DNA of 12,978 nucleotides from the NCBI GenBank assembly GCA_964581095.1, contig CAZONK010000089.1, positions 1 through 12,978 of the forward strand. Reading direction: 5' to 3'. The notes under the pieces are model-generated. The model saw nothing but the letters and a program-made list of their open reading frames with translations, searched no databases and had not been told where the DNA came from. Below, piece by piece: positions 1-6,185 of the stretch (position 1 is the stretch's first letter; every line of letters begins with the position of its first letter). The stretch comes from SZUA-230 sp964581095 (GTDB lineage: Bacteria > Bacteroidota > Bacteroidia > Cytophagales > Cyclobacteriaceae). The position numbers and the translations under genes are program-made.

Positions 1-1
1 T

Positions 2-46
2 GACTTGTGCCTCCGCTAAAGCTTTAGGCGACACGCGGTCGCAAGC
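2..46. repeat. Imperfect palindrome, REP-like
   Basis: The centre is a perfect 12-bp palindrome, CTAAAGCTTTAG, at 16-27. The outer arms also match imperfectly: GACTTGTG at 2-9 against the complement of the bases ending near 46, which read GGCTTGCG on the minus strand. A second small stem, GCGAC/GTCGC (28-32 with 38-42), sits in the longer right arm. The arrangement resembles dispersed intergenic palindromes of Bacteroidota chromosomes. Whether it recurs elsewhere in this genome cannot be seen here. The same bases can be read as the end of an open frame (3-86), so a coding reading is not excluded. Confidence 0.45.
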
Positions 47-86
47 CTTGATAGCGAACATTCTGAATCAGACACCGCGTTTATAG
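3..86 (+). CDS. Possible C-terminal tail of a gene entering from the left (doubtful)
   Basis: Frame 3 is open from the window edge to a TAG at 84-86, giving about 27 residues ending in ILNQTPRL. It has no start in the window and I recognise no family. The stretch largely coincides with the palindrome at 2-46, so it may be a chance open frame through a repeat. It is listed only because a gene ending here would explain the edge. From 87 to 232 I see no gene and nothing striking except a weak 7-bp inverted repeat, AAACCCG (128-134) with CGGGTTT (242-248). Confidence 0.15.
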   Translation, partial: TCASAKALGDTRSQALIANILNQTPRL

Positions 87-232
87 ACAGACTAATTAAT
101 CACATAACCTCCCCTAAATCGTAAATAAAACCCGGACACAAAATACCCGCATGGCCTCTTATGGGAAGGATTCTTCTATGGGCAATCAAAGATTTGAGAC
201 GTTTTTTATGGGATAATATTAATACATTATGA

Positions 233-240
233 TACTTTTG
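233..240 (+). promoter_or_regulatory. Candidate Bacteroidota -7 box (TACTTTTG)
   Basis: The octamer TACTTTTG matches the TAnnTTTG -7 consensus of the Bacteroidota primary sigma factor exactly. It lies 45 bases before the ATPase start, leaving a leader of about 40 bases. I see no TTG/TTTG -33 element at the usual 19-23 base spacing, so this is a half-match only. Confidence 0.4.
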
Positions 241-273
241 TCGGGTTTGATTTATATATTTGGAACACTTTAT

Positions 274-279
274 AGGAGA
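274..279 (+). promoter_or_regulatory. Shine-Dalgarno sequence AGGAGA for the ATPase
   Basis: AGGAGA lies six bases before the ATG at 286, a near-ideal ribosome binding site. It fixes the start. It is unusual here, because none of the other genes in the window shows a comparable purine box. Confidence 0.6.
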
Positions 280-285
280 TAAACA

Positions 286-1593
286 ATGAAACGTACTTTA
301 TATAAATTTCTTTTAGAATGGAAAAACAGCCTTAACCGCAAACCGCTTTTGCTTCAGGGTGCGAGGCAGGTTGGTAAAACATATCTTATAAATAGATTCG
401 GGAAAAACGAATATTCAGATTACGTCTATTTGAACTTTGAACAAAATCCGGACTTGAAAACTTTATTTACCGGTAATCTTGATCCCGAAAATATAATTAA
501 CAATATAAGTCTGCTTATAGGACGAAAAATAATTCCAAATGACACTTTACTGTTTTTTGATGAAATACAAGCCGCTTCTGTAGCTATTACAAGTTTAAAA
601 TATTTTTATGAGCAAGCCCCTGAATTTCATATCATCTCTGCGGGATCATTACTTGGGGTAAGCGTAGGAAAACAAAGTAGCTTTCCAGTAGGTAAAGTTA
701 ATTTTATAACGATGTATCCGATGAGTTTTATAGAATACCTTAATGCATTTGGCGCGGAATTATTAGCGGAAAAGCTAATGAATATAAGAAACGTAGAACC
801 ACTACCGGGTATTTTACATGAGAAATTACTTAATCATTTAAAAATGTATCTTTTCCTGGGCGGAATGCCGGAGGTGCTACAGTCTTATATAGATGAAAGG
901 GATATTGCCTTAACTAGAAAAATTCAAAATGAAATATTAGATGCCTATCAAAGGGATTTTTCGAAATATACAGATAGATCTCAGGCGATAAAGACTTCCG
1001 AACTATGGCAGTCACTACCATATCAATTGTCAAAAGAAAACAAAAAATTCAAATATAGCGATGTTCGTAAAAAATCGCGGGCATCAACCTTCGAGCACAC
1101 AATTGAATGGTTAAAAAAAACCGGCTTAATACATTTAGCTTATAATATTAGTGTACCAAAAATTCCCATCTCCGGGTATACTGATTATTCCAAATTTAAA
1201 GTTTACATGCTCGATACAGGTCTTTTGGGTGCAATGCTCAAACTTTCTTCAGATATAATTATCAAACCACACGAACTTTTTTCGGAATATAATGGGGCAT
1301 TTATTGAAAACTTTATAGCCCAGGAGCTCATAGTCGGTGGTAACAATGAATTGTTTTACTGGACATCAAAAAGTGAGGCAGAAGTAGATTTTATTCTACA
1401 ATTAAAAGATAAGATTTACCCGGTAGAAGTAAAAAGTGGTTTAAGCAAAAATATTAAAAGTCTGAGAAGTTATGCAGATAAATATAAACCAAAAACTATT
1501 TTCAGGACTTCACCGAGAAATTTTATAAAGGATAAAGATTTTATTAATGTCCCACTCTATGCGGTATGCTCAATTGAACATATTTTGGGGTAA
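286..1593 (+). CDS. AAA-family ATPase with C-terminal DUF4143 (PD-(D/E)XK-like) domain
   Basis: A 435-residue cytoplasmic protein of the AAA_14/DUF4143 family, whose biological role is not settled. The N-terminal P-loop NTPase has Walker A GARQVGKT (residues 25-32), Walker B LLFFDE (88-93) and a sensor-like SAGSLLG (118-124). The LGGMPEVL segment (191-198) is typical of the family. The C-terminal domain carries E341, D368 (AEVDFIL) and EVK (381-383), the E...D...ExK pattern of a PD-(D/E)XK nuclease fold; whether it cuts nucleic acid is not known. The length is usual for the family and the gene looks intact. The start is fixed by AGGAGA at 274-279. It stands alone, with no partner gene close by. 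Hand-counted base composition (79 G+C in four 60-base lines) is clearly poorer in G+C than lines sampled from the other genes (27-28 per line). That suggests, but does not prove, separate acquisition; such genes are often patchily distributed. Confidence 0.9.
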   Translation: MKRTLYKFLLEWKNSLNRKPLLLQGARQVGKTYLINRFGKNEYSDYVYLNFEQNPDLKTLFTGNLDPENIINNISLLIGRKIIPNDTLLFFDEIQAASVAITSLKYFYEQAPEFHIISAGSLLGVSVGKQSSFPVGKVNFITMYPMSFIEYLNAFGAELLAEKLMNIRNVEPLPGILHEKLLNHLKMYLFLGGMPEVLQSYIDERDIALTRKIQNEILDAYQRDFSKYTDRSQAIKTSELWQSLPYQLSKENKKFKYSDVRKKSRASTFEHTIEWLKKTGLIHLAYNISVPKIPISGYTDYSKFKVYMLDTGLLGAMLKLSSDIIIKPHELFSEYNGAFIENFIAQELIVGGNNELFYWTSKSEAEVDFILQLKDKIYPVEVKSGLSKNIKSLRSYADKYKPKTIFRTSPRNFIKDKDFINVPLYAVCSIEHILG

Positions 1594-1684
1594 TCTTTGT
1601 CGTTTCAATTATTTTACCTAAAAACATGCTCCCTTTATTTTTAATTATGTTTCATCAAATATAACTAACGAATACACCGATATT

Positions 1685-1825
1685 ATGGGAAAAAGCAATG
1701 ACTGTGAAGACCTGCCAAATGGCACCTGGTACTCCGCCTTTCAAATGACACCAATTGAAGGAAGCCAATTTAACCCAGAATTGTCATTAGACTTTCTATT
1801 ACATGGTCAAATCACTTTGCAATAG
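1685..1825 (+). other. 46-codon open frame crossing the left arm of the fold-back element (doubtful gene)
   Basis: An ATG-to-TAG frame encodes 46 residues, including NGTWYSAFQMTPIEGSQFNP. No ribosome binding site or recognisable domain is seen. It covers the left inverted repeat (1772-1788), so its amino-acid sequence may just be what this repeat encodes wherever it lies. I regard it as more likely part of a repeat element than a working gene. Another open stretch on the same strand covers the right arm. Confidence 0.15.
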
Positions 1826-1987
1826 GTATCTCTTTGGGTCAAAATCAGGCACTTAACACAAAATTGGCACGTCAGCATAACTTAGGCTATGCTTCCTCAC
1901 CTAAGTACTTGATTTACTTGTACTTTAACCCTTCATCACACCAAAGGCATCCCTTTTGGGACAAAACCCCAATGACAATTCTGGGTT
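1772..1987. repeat. Fold-back element with perfect 17-bp inverted ends
   Basis: AACCCAGAATTGTCATT at 1772-1788 is the exact reverse complement of AATGACAATTCTGGGTT at 1971-1987, with 182 bases between. Inside are ACTTAGG/CCTAAGT (1880-1886 with 1900-1906), AAGTAC/GTACTT around 1903-1925, and CCAAAGG with CCTTTTGG (1941-1959). Two direct near-copies, GGTATCTCTTTGGG and GGCATCCCTTTTGGG, lie at 1825-1844 and 1946-1966. It fills most of the 440-base gap between the ATPase and the phosphatase. It could be a MITE-like non-autonomous element, a dispersed intergenic repeat, or a structured RNA gene. No transposase is near, and I see no flanking target duplication. Confidence 0.55.
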
Positions 1988-2009
1988 TAAACAATCGGGT
2001 TTTTTTGTA

Positions 2010-2022
2010 ATTAACCGTTAAT
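2010..2022. promoter_or_regulatory. Perfect 6+6 palindrome ATTAAC-C-GTTAAT, operator-like
   Basis: A 13-base perfect dyad ends 11 bases before the phosphatase start, just after a run of seven T. Its place between any promoter and the ATG would suit a repressor site or a short mRNA stem. AT-rich palindromes of this size can also arise by chance. Confidence 0.25.
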
Positions 2023-2033
2023 TTAACAGAATC

Positions 2034-2726
2034 ATGAGATCATTGGTAATCGGAGATATTCATGGCGCTTACAAAGCATTGCTGCAGGTCCTTCAACGTG
2101 CTGATTTTGACCATCTAAATGATCGTTTAATAGTGTTGGGTGATATAACTGATGGCTGGCCGGAAGTAAAAGAATGCCTCGATTTCCTGATGAAAGTTAA
2201 AAACCTGATTTTTATTCGTGGCAACCATGATCAGATGACCCTCGACTGGATGCAAACAGGGCATTCATCACCGATTTGGTTGTCTCAGGGTGGGGAGGCT
2301 ACAAAAACCAGCCTTGGAGTAAAATTTTCAACAACTTATCAAACTTTCCTGGAGGGTTCTGAATACTATTATCTAAGGGACAAAGCTTTGTTTGTTCATG
2401 CCGGCATTAATCCAAACCGTTCTGTGGAAAAACAAGATGTACATACACTCCTTTACGATCGTGCCCTGTTCAAAATGGCTTTTGCCCATCGCCATGATGA
2501 ACATCCTCCGCATTTAAGCGACTATAAAGAAATTTATATTGGCCATACACCTATCCACCGTTATGGGTACGATCACCCAATCGATGCTTGCGAAGTCTGG
2601 ATGATGGATACAGGTGCCGGATGGGGAAATGTACTATCAACTATGGATATTTATACGAAGCAGTTTTGGGTATCCGAACCAACATCTGAACTATACCAGG
2701 GGGTAGAAGGAAGAAAATATTTTTAA
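2034..2726 (+). CDS. PPP-type metallophosphoesterase (Ser/Thr protein phosphatase family)
   Basis: A 230-residue cytoplasmic phosphatase of the calcineurin-like, bacterial PPP type (PrpE/lambda phosphatase-like), with a two-metal active site. Visible motifs in order: GDIHG (7-11, D8 and H10), GDITDGW (36-42), GNHD (63-66), VHAG (121-124, H122) and GHTP (170-173, H171). MDTGAGWG (191-198) is the usual C-terminal family signature. All expected metal ligands are present. The second motif differs from the canonical GDxxDRG: the arginine place is taken by glycine. The substrate could be phosphoproteins or small phosphate esters; the sequence does not decide. The ATG at 2034 has no Shine-Dalgarno, which is normal for the phylum. 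The next gene, a histidine kinase on the same strand, starts 138 bases downstream, so co-transcription is possible but not implied. Confidence 0.9.
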   Translation: MRSLVIGDIHGAYKALLQVLQRADFDHLNDRLIVLGDITDGWPEVKECLDFLMKVKNLIFIRGNHDQMTLDWMQTGHSSPIWLSQGGEATKTSLGVKFSTTYQTFLEGSEYYYLRDKALFVHAGINPNRSVEKQDVHTLLYDRALFKMAFAHRHDEHPPHLSDYKEIYIGHTPIHRYGYDHPIDACEVWMMDTGAGWGNVLSTMDIYTKQFWVSEPTSELYQGVEGRKYF

Positions 2727-2864
2727 TAACCGTTTACACCGTGTATTACCGTTCGTCGGGAAATAAGTCAATTTATCGACTAAAAACACAATTATTACAA
2801 TATTTCTTTTATTTGAAGCAATATATCCTGAAATTGAATTCCCTTTTCTAAAATGAGTTTATAG

Positions 2865-4580
2865 ATGGCTTCTAAACGACTAACACCTGTTTCAAGAGAT
2901 CTTAAGATACTTTTCCTGGCTGTTATTTATTGTTTGGCAGCATTGCTAGGGTATCAACTTGCATTTTCAACACCTCAGCATATTCCCATATGGCCGGCAG
3001 CAGGAGTTGGCCTTGCATTCCTTATTCTTGTAGGAAGGGAAGCCTGGCCGGGAATCACTTTGGGGTCAATTATTACCCAGGTATTTTTTTACTGGAACGT
3101 TAATGAACTGGGACCTGAATATATTGTAGCCCACATATTTATAACTTCTACAGGGGTTACATTACAAGCATTGTTTGGTAATTACCTATACTTAAAATTT
3201 ATAAGTAACAAAGAAAAACCGTTTTCATTTTCGAAAGATGCTTTCAGGTTTTTGTTCATTGCTTTAATTGTCAGTCTCATTGCAACAACCTTCTATACCA
3301 GTGCACTGTTTATTAATCAACTGGTGCTCAAAGAAATGGCGCTAGCTTCCTGGTATTCATGGGGAATGGCAAATGCTGTGAGTATATTGCTTTTTACACC
3401 ACTGATATTGTCTTGGACTGGCGGCATGAAAGTCAGGTTTAATAAGGAAAAAATATTGGAAGGGTTACTATTTGTTCTTACGATTGCCGGGGTTATGTCC
3501 CTTCACAGGGTTGAAGGCCTGAGTGAAACAATGGAGAAAGCATTTCCCTTCCTTGTTATTCCTTTCCTTATGTGGTTGTCTTTTCGTTTTAGTTTGAATA
3601 TCGCGTTATCTGTAATGGCAGCTGTGGCGTTGTATGCAATATTCCGTACAATCAATGGAAACGGACCTTTGTACGTACCTGAAATGTATAATTCTACACT
3701 TCTTTTACAAACATTTGTTGGGGTAATAAGCATTTCCAGTCTGATAATTTCAGCAACGGTAAAAGAGCGAAATACAATCCAGATTGAATTGGAGAAATTT
3801 AACGAAAACCTGGAAAGCAAAATCAACATCAGAACTAATGCCCTGAATGAAGAAATTAAAATTCGCACTAAAGCTGAGAATAAGTTAAGGCTGTCCAACA
3901 GAAGCCTGCGCAAAACCAATTCTGAACTGGACAATTTTGTCTATAGTGTTTCACACGACTTGAGGGCTCCCATTGCATCGGTCCTGGGACTCATTAATCT
4001 CGCACAAAAAGACAGTTCGAAATCGATGACCCGTAAATACCTTGGAATGATTGAAGATAGTGTGGTACAACAGGATAAATTTATCAGAAAAATTCTCGAC
4101 CAATCCAGAAATGCCCGGTTGGAAGTTAAAAAAGAAGAAATATTTTTTGATAAGATCATCACAGAAACATTCAGCCAGCTGAAATTCATTGATATTTCAG
4201 AGAAAATTACAAAAAGCATCAATATCAACCAGGATAAGCCATTTTACTCTGATACATGGAGGCTGAAGGTTATTTTCAATAATCTACTTTCTAATTCTAT
4301 CCGGCATAAGAACGGGTCTCCACCAAATATCCAAATCGATATTAATATTGAGAATGACAAGGCTAAAATCCACATCCACGATAATGGAAAAGGAATTCCT
4401 AAAAAGCATTTGCGTCATGTGTTTAAAATGTTTTATCGTGCCACCGATGAAAATGCCGGTTCAGGGCTGGGACTATATATTGTAAAAGAAACACTGGAAA
4501 AACTTAACGGTGAGATCAAGCTTACCTCCGATGAAGGAAAAGGCACGGACGTTGACCTTATCATTCCTTCATTGAATTAA
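2865..4580 (+). CDS. MASE1-domain membrane sensor histidine kinase
   Basis: A 571-residue inner-membrane sensor kinase. Residues 14-300 hold about eight hydrophobic segments of a MASE1 integral sensory domain, including the typical IWPAAGVGLAFLIL (42-55). A charged, probably coiled-coil linker (about 300-355) leads to a HisKA dimerisation domain with VSHDLRAP, where H364 is the phospho-acceptor. The HATPase_c domain has the N box NNLLSNS (472-478, N477), G1 DNGKG (506-510), F box FKMF (520-523) and G2 GSGLGL (532-537). All kinase motifs are intact, so it should autophosphorylate. The MASE1 ligand is unknown for the family. There is no response regulator in the window and no fused receiver, so it is an orphan kinase. 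The start ATG lies in an AT-rich leader without a clear ribosome binding site. Confidence 0.93.
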   Translation: MASKRLTPVSRDLKILFLAVIYCLAALLGYQLAFSTPQHIPIWPAAGVGLAFLILVGREAWPGITLGSIITQVFFYWNVNELGPEYIVAHIFITSTGVTLQALFGNYLYLKFISNKEKPFSFSKDAFRFLFIALIVSLIATTFYTSALFINQLVLKEMALASWYSWGMANAVSILLFTPLILSWTGGMKVRFNKEKILEGLLFVLTIAGVMSLHRVEGLSETMEKAFPFLVIPFLMWLSFRFSLNIALSVMAAVALYAIFRTINGNGPLYVPEMYNSTLLLQTFVGVISISSLIISATVKERNTIQIELEKFNENLESKINIRTNALNEEIKIRTKAENKLRLSNRSLRKTNSELDNFVYSVSHDLRAPIASVLGLINLAQKDSSKSMTRKYLGMIEDSVVQQDKFIRKILDQSRNARLEVKKEEIFFDKIITETFSQLKFIDISEKITKSININQDKPFYSDTWRLKVIFNNLLSNSIRHKNGSPPNIQIDINIENDKAKIHIHDNGKGIPKKHLRHVFKMFYRATDENAGSGLGLYIVKETLEKLNGEIKLTSDEGKGTDVDLIIPSLN

Positions 4581-4601
4581 TAATTCCACCATTTTATAGT
4601 T

Positions 4602-4770
4602 CCGTCATGCTGAACACCTTTGGTGAAGCATCTCTGTGCTAAACCCCGAGCTTCCAATTATGAGTAAATGATATACAGATTCTTCGCCCATTAAAACTTT
4701 GGTTTAAAATGTCACATTTATACAAAATACTATACCTTTTTTCATAAAATTCCTGGACTCAGAATGACGG
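4602..4770. repeat. Intergenic palindromic repeat (CCGTCATGCTGA ... TCAGAATGACGG)
   Basis: CCGTCATGCTGA at 4602-4613 pairs with TCAGAATGACGG at 4759-4770 (11 of 12 positions). CACC-TTT-GGTG (4615-4625) forms a small hairpin just inside the left arm. The interior words GAAGCATCT and GATTCTTCGCCC resemble a repeat type scattered between genes in many Bacteroidota chromosomes; this is recognition by memory, not a search. It lies between two convergent genes and encodes nothing convincing. Confidence 0.55.
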
Positions 4771-4776
4771 TAACAC

Positions 4777-4824
4777 AATTTGTCAGGGATGGTTTATTTT
4801 GGGAAAAAACCATGACAGCAAATT
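4777..4824. terminator. Long stem-loop between convergent genes, terminator-like
   Basis: ATGGTTT (4789-4795) pairs with AAACCAT (4807-4813). Further out, AATTTGTC (4777-4784) pairs with GACA-gc-AAATT (4814-4824), with an AGGG bulge on one side. The stem begins eight bases past the stop of the 440-residue amidohydrolase (minus strand) and lies about 200 bases past the kinase stop (plus strand). There is no clean T-run after it on either strand, so it may mark or protect the 3' end rather than act as a classic intrinsic terminator. Confidence 0.4.
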
Positions 4825-4831
4825 CAATTTA

Positions 4832-6154
4832 TTATTTCGTATTCGTATGTCCGTATTTATCAGAATATCGTCGAAATAATTCCTGCTGTTTACTATCTAA
4901 AACTATCTCCTTGCCACTTATGAACGCATATAAAATTTTATTGGTACGGATATCAAGTGCATCACCATCTGATACAAACAAAGTTGCATCCTTGCCCACC
5001 TCCAGTGTTCCCACCCGATCAGAAACTCCCAGGGCACTCGCTGGATTGGATGTAATCATTTTAAGGGCTTCCTCTTTGTCCACACCATAAGCAGCAGCCG
5101 TTCCTGCAAAAAACGGCAGGTTGCGGGCCAGCGAGAGCATTCCCGAATGACTCAACGAAACAGTAATACCCGCATTGGTAAGCAAAGCCGGTAATTTGAA
5201 TGCAAAATCATAATCAGAATCAACCCGTGGAGGTCTGTTATGTGTTGGTGGCAAAATCACCGGTATCTTATTTTCTTTCAGAAAATCACGGACAAGCCAT
5301 GCAGCATCGTTTGTAATAACAGTTATATTTTGCACGCCGTGTGCCTTAGCAAATTTCACACTTTCCACAATTTCTTTAGGACGGTTTGTATGGATCATTA
5401 ATACTATGTCTCCAGCAAATAAACCTTGCATCGCCTCCATTTTCAGGTTCACCGGCTTTTTTGCCAGCTTACCATACGAAACGGCATCCTTAAAATGCTT
5501 TGTAATATCACCAACTGTTTTATCATAATTTTTATTTGGCTCTGTTTTCATGGTAAAAGTTTCAAAATCAAACCTCCTGTTTATCCGGGATGGCCAGTTC
5601 ATATGCATAGCCATGTCCATCGTATGGGCAGCATCTTCATAATTCCATCCGTCCATTTCCACAACAGATGAGGTTCCTGAAATAACACCTCCGGTAGGTG
5701 TCGTCTCCGCCAGAAGTATCCCATTGAACCGGAACGTTGCCGGGAATTCTGAATCGGTATTGTAAGCAATGATCGACCGTACATTTGGATTGATACTACC
5801 CCGCTCACTGTTATCAGACATTGCCCTGATGGAACTTACCTCCACAAGGCCAACCTGGGAATTTGCTAAAATAAACCCGGGATAAACGTGTTTTCCGCTG
5901 ACATCAATAACCTTATAACCCGAACGGTCGGAATTATCTGTTCCGGAAACAATCGTTAGTTTTCCATTGTCGAAAGCTATTATGGCATTGTTAACTACAC
6001 TACCGTTACCAAGATGTGCAGTCCCTCCTACTAACATAATAGGCCCCTGCTGGGGCGGTGCAGGTATTGGAACCTGCGCATAAACATGATTCCCAACCCA
6101 AACGACTGTTAAGAGAAGGATTAAAGAGAGTCTATAACTATTTATTTTTTTCAT
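4832..6154 (-). CDS. Exported amidohydrolase-family protein lacking the HxH metal motif
   Basis: A 440-residue protein related to imidazolonepropionase-like amidohydrolases. A signal peptide is evident: lysines, then a hydrophobic stretch (about 8-20) and an A-Q boundary (VYAQ, 23-26), so it probably acts in the periplasm. The N-terminal beta-sandwich strand and YPGF (91-94) lead to the usual metal site. Where active members read D-x-H-x-H, this protein has ANSQ, putting N98 and Q100 in the histidine positions. H255 may match a later ligand, but the usual Asp after the last strand is replaced by SLSHSG (333-338). The C-terminal NPASALGVSDRVGTLEVGKD stretch (370-389) is typical of the family. 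It is probably catalytically inactive or altered. I chose the ATG at 6154; a longer frame starts at TTG 6199 but would overlap the upstream gene and bury the signal peptide. It follows the 1008-residue gene by 31 bases and is very likely co-transcribed with it. Confidence 0.85.
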   Translation of the reverse strand: MKKINSYRLSLILLLTVVWVGNHVYAQVPIPAPPQQGPIMLVGGTAHLGNGSVVNNAIIAFDNGKLTIVSGTDNSDRSGYKVIDVSGKHVYPGFILANSQVGLVEVSSIRAMSDNSERGSINPNVRSIIAYNTDSEFPATFRFNGILLAETTPTGGVISGTSSVVEMDGWNYEDAAHTMDMAMHMNWPSRINRRFDFETFTMKTEPNKNYDKTVGDITKHFKDAVSYGKLAKKPVNLKMEAMQGLFAGDIVLMIHTNRPKEIVESVKFAKAHGVQNITVITNDAAWLVRDFLKENKIPVILPPTHNRPPRVDSDYDFAFKLPALLTNAGITVSLSHSGMLSLARNLPFFAGTAAAYGVDKEEALKMITSNPASALGVSDRVGTLEVGKDATLFVSDGDALDIRTNKILYAFISGKEIVLDSKQQELFRRYSDKYGHTNTK

Positions 6155-6185
6155 AATTTCATAATTTTTATTTCTAAATATTCTA

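Noticed and set aside
128..248. Inverted repeat AAACCCG/CGGGTTT before the ATPase
   Set aside because: Seven bases over a span of about 120 is within chance expectation.
3503..4228. Minus-strand frames opposite the histidine kinase
   Set aside because: The kinase motifs are intact on the plus strand; these antisense frames show no domain.
4764..5090. Plus-strand open frame of 108 codons
   Set aside because: It overlaps the amidohydrolase on the other strand and begins in the repeat; no family features.
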